Below, piece by piece: positions 6,094 through 12,906 of a DNA stretch of 15,785 nt. Source of the stretch: Alphaproteobacteria bacterium. Its GTDB lineage: Bacteria; Pseudomonadota; Alphaproteobacteria; CAAGCB01; CAG-977. Every line of letters begins with the position of its first letter. Position 1 is the first letter of the stretch. The DNA lies in NCBI GenBank assembly GCA_900768875.1, contig CAAGEP010000002.1, positions 1 through 15,785 on the forward strand, in the 5' to 3' direction. The notes beneath the pieces were generated by a model that was not told the DNA's origin, searched no databases, and saw only the letters and a program-made list of their open reading frames with translations. The position numbers were made by a program, and so were the translations under genes.

Positions 6094-6784
6094 GGCGAAC
6101 GATTCTGCGGCCGAAGCTCATTATTTGGGGCATCGGGAGCGTTTGCGCAAGAAAATCGTGCAGTTCGGCGCGGAGACTTTGCAGGATTACGAACTGTTGG
6201 AAGCTCTTTTAACGGCGGCGATTCCCCGCCGCGACGTCAAGCCGTTGGCCAAAGAGATTTTGCAGACTTTCGGCAGTCTTTCTGCCGCTTTGAACGCAAA
6301 ACCCGAGGAATTGACCCGTATCAGCGGAATTAAAGAGGCGACGGTCGCTCTGTTCGCTTTGGTTCGCGAGTCGTCAATCCGGATGCTGAAAAGCCAAATC
6401 GTGGACGCCCCCGTTATCAACAGTTGGAATTCTTTGGTCGCCTATTGCCGCGCGTCGATGGGGCAAAAGAAAATCGAAGCGTTGCGCGTGTTGTTTTTGG
6501 ATTCGCAGTGCCGCTTAATCAAAGACGAAATCATGCAAACGGGAACGATTAACCAAACCGTCGTTTATCCGCGCGAAGTCGCACGCCGATCCATGGAATT
6601 GGGGGCGATGTCGATTATTATCGTTCATAATCATCCCGCCGGCGACTTGCGTCCGTCAAAAGCCGATATCGCCATGACGCAAACTTTGCGCGATGCCTTA
6701 AAGCCGCTGAATGTGACTTTGGTGGATCACTTGATTGTGTCGAAAACAGGGTTTATGTCGTTCAAGGATTGCGGTTACTTGTAA
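6086..6784 (+). CDS. radC: RadC/YicR-family JAB-domain protein
   Basis: The 232-residue protein has the RadC arrangement: an N-terminal helix-hairpin-helix region (HYLGHRERLRKK, then LTRISGIKEATVALF) and a C-terminal JAB/MPN metalloprotease-like domain with HNHPAGDLRPSKAD, the His-x-His-x(n)-Asp zinc site. Despite its name, its role in DNA repair is doubtful and its biochemical function is not established. The start MGEANDSAAE is chosen because it overlaps the map stop by 8 nt and puts the conserved YLGHRERL at the usual place; the longer frame from 6023 lies wholly within map. Its 3' end overlaps the convergent membrane-protein gene by 23 nt. Confidence 0.93.
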   Translation: MGEANDSAAEAHYLGHRERLRKKIVQFGAETLQDYELLEALLTAAIPRRDVKPLAKEILQTFGSLSAALNAKPEELTRISGIKEATVALFALVRESSIRMLKSQIVDAPVINSWNSLVAYCRASMGQKKIEALRVLFLDSQCRLIKDEIMQTGTINQTVVYPREVARRSMELGAMSIIIVHNHPAGDLRPSKADIAMTQTLRDALKPLNVTLVDHLIVSKTGFMSFKDCGYL

Positions 6785-7235
6785 ACGACGAATTGATGCG
6801 CGCAATGCCCGCACCCAATACGTTAAACACCGTGCAGATGTTCCAGACTTTAACCTGCGGACCGTCCAGATAACCGTACATCGCGCCGCCGACATAATAT
6901 GCGACCAACACAAACGACAGCATGACATCCAACGCTTCGCCCAAATCTTCCCAATATCCCAAACGTTTGCATTTTCGGAAAATCAACGCCAGCAGACAGG
7001 ACGGATAATGCGTGTTTCCGCGGCAGGTTATCGCGTGCAGACAGATTGTGTTCAATACAAGGTCAACCAATCCCCACAAAATAAACAGCAGGGATGCGCA
7101 CAAAGCGAACGGCCCTTCGTACAGATTGCGAATCAGCAATCCGATTAAAATCTTGTACCCGACGAACGGAAAGCCGACCGTCAAAATGGAAAGCAACTGC
7201 ACCAAGTGCGATTTTATGTACTGAATCTTTATCAT
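6762..7235 (-). CDS. Multi-pass membrane protein of unknown function
   Basis: The 157-residue protein was not recognised. It has about four hydrophobic segments, near residues 10-32, 42-66, 97-121 and 127-147. Between the second and third is a polar loop with several cysteines (CLHAITCRGNTHYPSC, then RKCKRLGYWEDLGEALD). The N-terminus is short and basic. No clear Shine-Dalgarno precedes the ATG, so the start is uncertain. It is transcribed away from the VirB8-like gene across a 94-nt AT-rich gap, and its last 23 nt overlap the end of radC. The continuous hydrophobic pattern makes a chance frame unlikely. A partnership with the VirB8-like protein is speculation based on position. Confidence 0.7.
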   Translation of the reverse strand: MIKIQYIKSHLVQLLSILTVGFPFVGYKILIGLLIRNLYEGPFALCASLLFILWGLVDLVLNTICLHAITCRGNTHYPSCLLALIFRKCKRLGYWEDLGEALDVMLSFVLVAYYVGGAMYGYLDGPQVKVWNICTVFNVLGAGIARINSSFTSNRNP

Positions 7236-7295
7236 GATGCTTTTGTAAAATATTTTGCGTTAAAAAGAAATTAAAAAATTAACGGCCTTTTAAAA

Positions 7296-7301
7296 TATAA
7301 T
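7296..7301 (+). promoter_or_regulatory. -10 element for the VirB8-like gene
   Basis: A perfect TATAAT lies 28 nt upstream of the ATG in a very AT-rich stretch. The best -35 is a poor TTAAAA (7271-7276) with 19-nt spacing. A start near 7308 leaves a leader of about 20 nt. The divergent membrane-protein gene must use the same 94-nt gap, but no convincing promoter was found for it. Confidence 0.45.
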
Positions 7302-7329
7302 CGGCTATCCTGCGTAACGGAGAAACCTG

Positions 7330-8076
7330 ATGAATATTTTTAAATTTCTGTTTTCAAAAATCGACGAAAGCACAAACGACAAATTGGGCGCGTATCCGGA
7401 ACGCGTTCATGTCAATGCCATGCCGGAACGCCGTTATTTGAAAACGTCGCGGGTGATGGCTTTTGTGGCGGCGGGATTGCTGTGCGGTGCGATTATTTGG
7501 GGGTTGCTGATTTATCTGCTGGCGCCGATAGTGCGCAGCGATCCGAATTTGCTGGCTATCAATAAACGGTTCTATCGGCTGGATCCGATTGAAAACTCAA
7601 TGGTGTGGGGCAGCCCCAACGAATTGCTGATGGAACAATATATCAAGCAATATATTACGATGCGGCACACGATTGTTCCCGATATTGACGAAATGAAAGC
7701 GCGCTGGGGCGACAACAGCTTTATTCGATGGGCTTCTGCGCGGGATATTTTGGTGCAGTTTTTAAACGAAAAAAAAATCTACAACGCTCGATTGCTGGAC
7801 GGCATTACGGCGGAAGTCAAGGTTCGTTGGGTTACCCGTGTCGCCGATGGATTGTGGCTGGCCGAATTTGATGTGATAGAGCATTCGCCCGAAAGTGAAG
7901 AGCCGACCGTAAAACGGTATCGCGTACTGATGACAACAGGCTTTGGCGGTGAGCCCCGCCAATATCCGAACAGGGACGAGCAACTTAAAAATCCGTTGGA
8001 TTTTTATGTGAAAACGTACGATTTGTCATCCCGCCCCGTTACGCCCGACAACAAAGAAGCTAAATTTTATGATTGA
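7330..8076 (+). CDS. VirB8-like inner-membrane protein (stand-alone)
   Basis: The 248-residue protein has VirB8 architecture. A cytoplasmic stretch of about 40 residues is followed by one membrane helix (about 44-68, VMAFVAAGLLCGAIIWGLLIYLL) and a periplasmic domain. That domain has an aromatic helix region (LLMEQYIKQYITMRHTIVPD), alternating strands (AEVKVRWVTRV, GLWLAEFDVIEH) and a C-terminal NPLDFYVKTYDLSSRP resembling VirB8's NPLGF-x-V-x-x-Y end. VirB8 is an assembly factor of type IV secretion systems in the inner membrane. No other secretion gene is in the window, so its role here is open. ACGGAGA at 7317-7323 fixes the start. The stop codon lies inside the -35 of the tRNA promoter. Family assignment is moderate because sequence identity in this family is low. 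Confidence 0.65.
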   Translation: MNIFKFLFSKIDESTNDKLGAYPERVHVNAMPERRYLKTSRVMAFVAAGLLCGAIIWGLLIYLLAPIVRSDPNLLAINKRFYRLDPIENSMVWGSPNELLMEQYIKQYITMRHTIVPDIDEMKARWGDNSFIRWASARDILVQFLNEKKIYNARLLDGITAEVKVRWVTRVADGLWLAEFDVIEHSPESEEPTVKRYRVLMTTGFGGEPRQYPNRDEQLKNPLDFYVKTYDLSSRPVTPDNKEAKFYD

Positions 8077-8101
8077 CGAACAGAGAGCAAAAGACTATAA
8101 A
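8073..8101 (+). promoter_or_regulatory. Strong promoter of tRNA-Val
   Basis: TTGACG (8073-8078), a 17-nt spacer and TATAAA (8096-8101) make a near-consensus sigma-70-type promoter. Transcription would start near 8108, about 11 nt before the mature tRNA. The -35 contains the TGA stop of the VirB8-like gene. Confidence 0.75.
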
Positions 8102-8118
8102 AAGAGCCGACTCCTGGC

Positions 8119-8193
8119 GGGCGCATAGCTCAGCGGTAGAGCATTACCTTCACACGGTAGGGGTCGCAGGTTCGATCCCTGCTGCGCCCACCA
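8119..8193 (+). tRNA. tRNA-Val (anticodon CAC)
   Basis: A complete cloverleaf is visible. The acceptor stem is GGGCGCA (8119-8125) with TGCGCCC (8183-8189); the D arm is GCTC/GAGC. The anticodon stem TTACC/GGTAG encloses the loop TTCACAC, giving anticodon CAC, which reads GUG. The T arm is GCAGG-TTCGATC-CCTGC, the discriminator is A and the CCA end is encoded. It has its own promoter and terminator and is a single-gene transcript. No repeat of its 3' end is seen nearby, so there is no sign of an integrated element. Confidence 0.97.
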
Positions 8194-8194
8194 T

Positions 8195-8227
8195 AAAAAA
8201 AGCTCCCCGAAAGGGGAGTTTTTTTTT
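8195..8227 (+). terminator. Terminator of tRNA-Val
   Basis: CTCCCC (8203-8208) pairs with GGGGAG (8213-8218) around a GAAA tetraloop, followed by nine T. A run of seven A before the stem mirrors the T-tract. It begins directly after the CCA end. Confidence 0.95.
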
Positions 8228-8276
8228 ATGGTGTTTTGGCGCGCACGATCGAACCTGTCTGCAAATTTAATGGGGT

Positions 8277-8282
8277 TAAAAT
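8277..8282 (+). promoter_or_regulatory. Candidate -10 for a long thyX leader
   Basis: TAAAAT matches the -10 consensus at 5 of 6 positions. The -35 (CTGTCT, 8255-8260) is poor. A start near 8289 would place two stem-loops (8293-8330 and 8356-8410) in a leader of about 125 nt. A competing shorter promoter is TTGCGT (8352-8357), 17 nt, TAAACT (8375-8380), which shares its -10 sequence with the sfsA promoter. Confidence 0.3.
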
Positions 8283-8292
8283 TTTTTAGAAA

Positions 8293-8330
8293 CACCGCTT
8301 TGGCGCAGACGGACGAAATCATGTGCGGTG
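8293..8330 (+). promoter_or_regulatory. Upstream inverted repeat in the tRNA-thyX gap
   Basis: CACCGC (8293-8298) and GCGGTG (8325-8330) are perfect complements 26 nt apart. An alternative pairing extends inward through GCGCA and TGTGC. It is not followed by a T-tract. The gap 8228-8413 holds no convincing gene; this repeat and the one at 8356-8410 are its visible structure. Confidence 0.35.
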
Positions 8331-8355
8331 AATTGGTCGAGCATTAAAAAGTTGC

Positions 8356-8410
8356 GTCCAAGCGACAGGTGTTCTAAACTGTTGCGAAATTTCTTTTACG
8401 GAGCTTGGAC
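8356..8410 (+). promoter_or_regulatory. Nested stem-loop enclosing the thyX ribosome binding site
   Basis: GTCCAAGC (8356-8363) is a perfect complement of GCTTGGAC (8403-8410), which ends 3 nt before the thyX ATG. Inside it GCGACAG (8362-8368) can pair with CTGTTGC (8379-8385) with one G-U pair. The two helices would stack, with the 3' strand of the joint bulging out as an unpaired segment holding ACGGAG (8398-8403). This could control thyX translation if the left arm is transcribed. That is inference from pairing alone. Confidence 0.45.
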
Positions 8411-8413
8411 ATT

Positions 8414-9355
8414 ATGGAACTGACCGCAGACCAACAGCGCGAAATCGACGAACTGACAGCCGCGTCTTATCAGACAAAGCGCCCGACCGTTCCCGCGCTG
8501 GAGGATATTCTTTACAAACCTTTCCCTGTTTTGGATCACGGATTCGTCCGCGTCGTCGACTATATGGGCGACGATTCGGCAATCGTTCAGGCGGCGCGCG
8601 TGTCTTACGGCCGCGGAACAAAGCAGACTTCGCAGGACAAAGGGCTTATCAACTATCTGATGCGGCACCGCCACACGTCGCCGTTTGAAATGTGCGAAAT
8701 CAAACTGCATGTCAAGCTGCCGATTTTCGTCGCCCGCCACTGGGTTCGTCATCGCACCGCCAGCATTAACGAATATTCGGCGCGCTACTCCATCCTTGAC
8801 CGCGAATTCTATTTCCCGAAGTTCGAGGATATGGCGGCGCAGTCCACCGAAAACCACCAAGGCCGCGGCGCGGTTCTGTCCATGGACGAAGCGCAGAAAG
8901 TGTTCGACTTGCTTAAAGCCGACGCTTTGAAGTGTTATGACGATTACGAATACATGCTGAACGAAAATCCTGACGGCACGCGCAAGGACGAAAACCGCAA
9001 GGGCTTGGCGCGCGAACTGGCGCGTATGAATTTGCCCGTCAGCATTTACACGCAATGGTATTGGAAGACGGATTTGCACAATTTGTTCCACTTTTTGGGA
9101 CTGCGCGCCGAAGCGCACGCTCAAAAGGAAATCCGCGACTACGCCAACGTGATTTTGGACGTCTGCCGCAAATGGGTGCCTTTGGCGACCCAAGCGTTTG
9201 AAGAACACGCTTTGGGCGGGACTCATCTGTCCAAAACGGGATTGGAGGCTGTGCGCCGCATGCTTTCGGGCGAAAAAGTAACGCGTGAAAACAGCGGGCT
9301 GATGAAAGGCGAATGGAACGAACTGAAAGCCGTTTTGGGCATTAAGGAAGACTGA
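8414..9355 (+). CDS. thyX: Flavin-dependent thymidylate synthase
   Basis: The 313-residue protein makes dTMP from dUMP using FAD/NADPH and methylene-tetrahydrofolate, releasing tetrahydrofolate rather than dihydrofolate. The diagnostic ThyX motif is complete: RHRTASINEYSARYS with Arg112-His113-Arg114. The preceding HRHTSPFEM is also typical. The ATG at 8414 is chosen because ACGGAG lies about 10 nt upstream; a TTG at 8405 would be too close. No thyA or folA is present in the window. hflK starts 2 nt after its stop, so it heads the hflK-hflC-protease operon. Its leader is structured (see 8293-8410). Confidence 0.97.
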   Translation: MELTADQQREIDELTAASYQTKRPTVPALEDILYKPFPVLDHGFVRVVDYMGDDSAIVQAARVSYGRGTKQTSQDKGLINYLMRHRHTSPFEMCEIKLHVKLPIFVARHWVRHRTASINEYSARYSILDREFYFPKFEDMAAQSTENHQGRGAVLSMDEAQKVFDLLKADALKCYDDYEYMLNENPDGTRKDENRKGLARELARMNLPVSIYTQWYWKTDLHNLFHFLGLRAEAHAQKEIRDYANVILDVCRKWVPLATQAFEEHALGGTHLSKTGLEAVRRMLSGEKVTRENSGLMKGEWNELKAVLGIKED

Positions 9356-9357
9356 AA

Positions 9358-10452
9358 ATGAACGATAACAACAATCCGTGGGGCGACAGCTCCGGCGATG
9401 ACAAAAATCCGTGGGCGGGCAACCGTCAATCGGCGGACGAAATCGAGTTTTTGCTGAAAAAAAGTCAGGACAAAGTCCGTAAAATGATGAACGGCGGCGG
9501 CGCGAAAAAGCCCTACAAGCCCAGCTTTCGGCTGATTGGCGCGCTGTTGGCGGTGTTGTGGGGCTTGACGGGCTTTTATCAGGTTCAGCCGCAGGAACAA
9601 GGCGTCGTCATGCGCTTCGGCAAATACGCGTACACGACGACTTCGGGCTTGCATTATCACTTGCCGTACCCGATTGAAACGGTTTTGACGCCGAACGTTT
9701 CGCGCGAAAACCGCATTGAAATCGGATTCCGCTCCGAAATGCCGCGCCGCAGACAAAACGGCGGGTATGTCGATGTGCGTTCCGAAAATATTGCTTTGAC
9801 GGGCGACGAAAATATTGTCGAAGTCAACTTTACCGTGACGTGGAAAGTCAAAAACGCCAAGGACTTTTTGTTCAACATCCGCGATCCCGAAGCGACGATT
9901 CGTTTGGCGGCGGAAAGCGCGATGCGCGATGCCATCGGCGTGACTCCGATTATGGAAATCATCGCGGACGACCGCAAAGGCGTGCAGGAACGCGCGGAAA
10001 AAACGCTGCAGCGCTTGTTGGACGAATACCAAGCGGGCGTGGCTGTCACTTCCGTTCAGCTGACCAAAGCGGACGCCCCCGCGCAAGTCATCGACGCGTT
10101 CAACGACGTTCAGCGCGCCAAAGCCGACAAAGAACGCTTGAGCAACGAAGCCGAAGCTTACCGCAACGACATTTTGCCCCGCGCGCACGGCGAAGCGTCG
10201 CGCATCATCAGCGCCGCCGAAGCGTACAAAGCGCGCGTCGTCGATACGGCAACGGGCGAAGCGTCGCGATTCAACGCCGTTTTGGACGAATATCTGGCGG
10301 CGAAAGAGGTCGTTGCCCGCCGTTTGTATCTGGAAACGATGGAATCGGTGTACGGAACGGTCGACAAAGTCGTCATGGACGGCAAAAACGGCGTTGTGCC
10401 GTACCTGCCTTTGAATGAACTGACCAAAAAGAAAACGGGAGAATCCAAATGA
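9358..10452 (+). CDS. hflK: FtsH protease modulator HflK
   Basis: The 364-residue inner-membrane protein of the SPFH/prohibitin family forms, with HflC, a large cage around FtsH and limits its access to membrane substrates. It has the Gly/Pro/Trp-rich HflK N-terminus (NPWG, later NPWAG), one membrane helix (about residues 60-77, LIGALLAVLWGLTGFYQV), then the SPFH domain from QPQEQGVVMRFGKY through YPIETV. A long Ala/Glu-rich coiled coil follows (RAKADKERLSNEAEAYRND). Most of the protein is periplasmic. AAGGAAG precedes the start, 2 nt after thyX. It overlaps hflC by ATGA. Confidence 0.96.
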   Translation: MNDNNNPWGDSSGDDKNPWAGNRQSADEIEFLLKKSQDKVRKMMNGGGAKKPYKPSFRLIGALLAVLWGLTGFYQVQPQEQGVVMRFGKYAYTTTSGLHYHLPYPIETVLTPNVSRENRIEIGFRSEMPRRRQNGGYVDVRSENIALTGDENIVEVNFTVTWKVKNAKDFLFNIRDPEATIRLAAESAMRDAIGVTPIMEIIADDRKGVQERAEKTLQRLLDEYQAGVAVTSVQLTKADAPAQVIDAFNDVQRAKADKERLSNEAEAYRNDILPRAHGEASRIISAAEAYKARVVDTATGEASRFNAVLDEYLAAKEVVARRLYLETMESVYGTVDKVVMDGKNGVVPYLPLNELTKKKTGESK

Positions 10453-11327
10453 AACCTGAAAAGAAAATCGGATTGTTCGCGATTTTGGGAATCGCCGTGA
10501 TTTCCCTGTTGGATTCTTTGTTCATCGTGCCGCAGACGGGGCAGGCGATTGTGATTCAGTTCGGCGACCCGAAACGCGTCGTCCAAGAACCGGGACTGCA
10601 TGTCAAAGTGCCGTTTATCCAGCGTTTGGTGATGTACGACAACCGTTTGCTCAGCCTTGATCCGCCCGCCAAGGAAGTGCTGCTGGCAGACAAAAAGCGC
10701 ATTGTCGTCGATACGCTGTTGCGCTTTAAAATCGTCAATCCGCTGCTGTTTTACCAAGCTTTGCAGACCGAGGAAATGGCTCATTCCCGCTTGAGCGACG
10801 CGAGCGTTTCGTCTTTGCGCGACGTGCTGGGGAAACACGATATGAAAACGGTTTTGTCACCGCGGCGCACTGAAATCATGGCGCAAATCCGCGACGAAGT
10901 GGACGTCAAAGCCAAAGCGTTCGGCGTGCAGGTCATTGACTTGCGCATCCGCCGTGCCGATTTGCCCGACGAAACGTCGCAGGCGGTTTACGCGCGCATG
11001 CGTTCCGAACGCGAACGCGAAGCCAAGGAATTCCGCGCGCAAGGTCAGCAGATGAACCAGAAAATCAAAGCCGAAGCCGATCGCGACCGCGTTAAAATCT
11101 TGGCGGAAGCGCAGAAAAAAGCCCAAATCATTCAAGGGCAGGGCGACAAGCAGGCGGCGCATATCTGGGCGAAAGCGTCCGCGCGCGACAAGGACTTTTA
11201 CGCTTTTTACCGTTCGCTGGAAGCGTATAAAAATTCGATGACGGACGGCAAAACGGCAATGGTTCTGTCGCCCGATTCCGAATTTTTCAAATTCTTCAAA
11301 GCCTTGCCTGCGGGCGTGAGAAAATAA
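10449..11327 (+). CDS. hflC: FtsH protease modulator HflC
   Basis: The 292-residue partner of HflK has an N-terminal membrane helix (about residues 8-26, GLFAILGIAVISLLDSLFIV), the SPFH domain (QTGQAIVIQFGDPKRV, EPGLHVKVPFIQ) and a basic coiled coil (RSEREREAKEFRAQGQQ). DFYAFYRSLEAYKNSM near the end is the hallmark HflC tail. The start overlaps hflK's stop as ATGA and has GGGAG upstream, giving coupled translation and near-equal stoichiometry, as expected for the alternating HflK/HflC assembly. The DUF2065 gene starts 3 nt after it. Confidence 0.96.
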   Translation: MKPEKKIGLFAILGIAVISLLDSLFIVPQTGQAIVIQFGDPKRVVQEPGLHVKVPFIQRLVMYDNRLLSLDPPAKEVLLADKKRIVVDTLLRFKIVNPLLFYQALQTEEMAHSRLSDASVSSLRDVLGKHDMKTVLSPRRTEIMAQIRDEVDVKAKAFGVQVIDLRIRRADLPDETSQAVYARMRSEREREAKEFRAQGQQMNQKIKAEADRDRVKILAEAQKKAQIIQGQGDKQAAHIWAKASARDKDFYAFYRSLEAYKNSMTDGKTAMVLSPDSEFFKFFKALPAGVRK

Positions 11328-11330
11328 GCC

Positions 11331-11516
11331 ATGCGGGATTTGGCGCAGGCGTTCGCTTTGGTGTTCGTGATGGAGGGGCTGTTTTACGCCCTTGCGCCCG
11401 AAAAAGCGCAAGCCATGATGCGCGAACTGGCGGATTTGACACCCGACGCTTTGCGCAAAGCGGGGCTGGTCGTTGCCGCAATCGGCGTGGTTTGGATTGT
11501 TATGATAAGGAGGTAA
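11331..11516 (+). CDS. DUF2065 (YjeT-like) small membrane protein
   Basis: The 61-residue protein starts MRDLAQAFALVFVMEGLFYALAP and ends with a hydrophobic segment GLVVAAIGVVWIVMIRR. Two membrane helices joined by an amphipathic stretch fit DUF2065, which commonly lies directly after hflC. Its function is unknown; the conserved position suggests a link to HflKC-FtsH. Its last codons ATA AGG AGG TAA also form the Shine-Dalgarno of the next gene. Confidence 0.88.
   Translation: MRDLAQAFALVFVMEGLFYALAPEKAQAMMRELADLTPDALRKAGLVVAAIGVVWIVMIRR
11507..11514 (+). promoter_or_regulatory. Full-consensus Shine-Dalgarno fixing the TTG start of the Do protease
   Basis: AAGGAGGT is a perfect anti-16S match, 6 nt upstream of TTG at 11521. 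The first in-frame ATG (11533) would be 18 nt away. The site is built from the two terminal Arg codons (AGG AGG) and the stop of the DUF2065 gene, tying the two genes together. Confidence 0.8.
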
Positions 11517-11520
11517 CCCC

Positions 11521-12906
11521 TTGCGTTTGCTGATGTTTTTTGGATTGATGCTGGCAAGCGTTTCCGCGAACGCAGAACCCGTTTCCTATGCCGACACGGT
11601 TGAAAAGCTGTTGCCGTCCGTTGTCAGCGTTTCGTCCGTCAAAGCCGACGGGGAAACGCCCGACTTGGTCAAAGCGCTGCGCGGATCGCCGTTTGAGCAT
11701 TTCTTTTCCGAACATTACCGCGACGGGAACTTTGACGCGCCGAAATCGATTTTGCTGGGATCGGGCTTTGTTTACGATGCCAAGGGGCATATTCTGACCA
11801 GCGCGCACGTTGTCGAATCGTTGGATGAAGTGCGCGTGACTTTGAACGACGGTTCCGTTGTTTCCGCCAAAGTCGCGGGCAGGGACGCCAAAACGGACAT
11901 CGCTTTGCTCAAAGCCGACAATCCGCACGCCTTGAAACCCGTGAAAATCGGCGATTCCGATACGGCGCGCGTCGGGGATGCGGTGCTTGCCATCGGCAAT
12001 CCGTTCGGGCTGGGCAATACGGTGACTTCGGGGATAGTTTCCGCGCGTTCCCGCGACATTCAGGTCGGACCGTATGACGACTTCATCCAGACGGACGCGG
12101 CAATCAACCGCGGCAATTCGGGCGGTCCTTTGTTTAATGTCAAAGGCGAGCTGATTGGCGTGAACACGGCGATTTTTTCCCCGTCGGGCGGCAGTGTCGG
12201 CATTGCTTTCGCCGCGCCGTCGAACATCGTCAAAGCGATTGCCGACGCTTTAATCAAAGACGGCGTCGTGCGCCGCGGGCGGCTGGGGCTGAAAGTGCAG
12301 AGCGTTTCCCCCGAACTGGCGAAAAGCCTGAAACTGCCCAAAGCATACGGCGCGTATGTGTCCGAAGTCGAAAATCCGAAAACAACGGTAAAGCAGGGCG
12401 ACGTCATCGTTTCCTTTAACGGGCGGGAAGTGCCATCCATGCGGGCTTTGCCGAAAATGGCGGCGTTTGCTCCCGTAGGCAGCACGGCGCGGCTGGGGCT
12501 TATCCGCAACGGGCAGAAAATCACGGCGCCGATTGTGCTGATGGAATTGAAGGATGCTCCGAAGTCCGTCCGCGCCGCGGAAACGTCCGACAGTTTTCCA
12601 ATACCGTTGTTGGGGGTTTGGGGAATCGAACTGACCCCCGAAGCGCGCCAAAAAAACGGTATTCAAAAATCCGTTTCGGGTATTCTGATAACGAAAGTGG
12701 CTCCGAAATCCGATGCCGCTCAAAAAGGAATCAAGGCGGGCGACGTGGTTGTCGAACTGGATAAAAAGCCCGTCAAATCCGTTGATGCGGTGGCGCAATG
12801 GGCGGCGGAAACGGCGGAAATGGGGCTGGACACGGCATTTGTGCTGATTGACCGCGGCGGGGAGCGATTTTTCGCCGTCGTCAAGTTTTCCGTGCAGGAG
12901 GACTGA
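11521..12906 (+). CDS. Do/HtrA-family periplasmic serine protease
   Basis: The 461-residue protein is a DegP/DegQ-type protease and chaperone for misfolded periplasmic proteins. It has a signal peptide with likely cleavage after Ala18 (SVSANA before EPVSY). A trypsin-like domain carries His96 (TSAHVVE), Asp126 (KTDIALLK) and Ser200 (INRGNSGGPL). Two PDZ domains follow, at about residues 255-345 (GRLGLKVQSV, QGDVIVSFNGREV) and 365-455 (GVWGIELTPE, KAGDVVVELDKKPV). The catalytic triad is intact. The start is TTG, decided by a perfect Shine-Dalgarno. Its place after hflKC and DUF2065 is the usual alphaproteobacterial one. DegP versus DegQ cannot be settled. It overlaps holC by 1 nt. Confidence 0.95.
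   Translation: MRLLMFFGLMLASVSANAEPVSYADTVEKLLPSVVSVSSVKADGETPDLVKALRGSPFEHFFSEHYRDGNFDAPKSILLGSGFVYDAKGHILTSAHVVESLDEVRVTLNDGSVVSAKVAGRDAKTDIALLKADNPHALKPVKIGDSDTARVGDAVLAIGNPFGLGNTVTSGIVSARSRDIQVGPYDDFIQTDAAINRGNSGGPLFNVKGELIGVNTAIFSPSGGSVGIAFAAPSNIVKAIADALIKDGVVRRGRLGLKVQSVSPELAKSLKLPKAYGAYVSEVENPKTTVKQGDVIVSFNGREVPSMRALPKMAAFAPVGSTARLGLIRNGQKITAPIVLMELKDAPKSVRAAETSDSFPIPLLGVWGIELTPEARQKNGIQKSVSGILITKVAPKSDAAQKGIKAGDVVVELDKKPVKSVDAVAQWAAETAEMGLDTAFVLIDRGGERFFAVVKFSVQED

Noticed and set aside
8119..8193. tRNA-Val as an integration site for a mobile element
   Set aside because: No integrase gene and no direct repeat of the tRNA 3' end were seen; the neighbours look like core genes.
8073..8270. 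Plus-strand frame through the tRNA (AHSSAVEHYLHTVGVAGSIPAAPT)
   Set aside because: The frame simply translates the tRNA sequence and terminator and has no independent ribosome site.
8095..8322. Minus-strand frame across the tRNA, reading QQGSNLRPLPCEGNALPLSYAP
   Set aside because: This is the familiar spurious product of translating the complement of a tRNA gene. It covers the whole tRNA and its terminator.
8396..10188. Long minus-strand open frames opposite thyX and hflK
   Set aside because: They are shadows of strongly conserved genes, with biased composition (rich in Arg, Gln, Phe, Val) and no family motifs.
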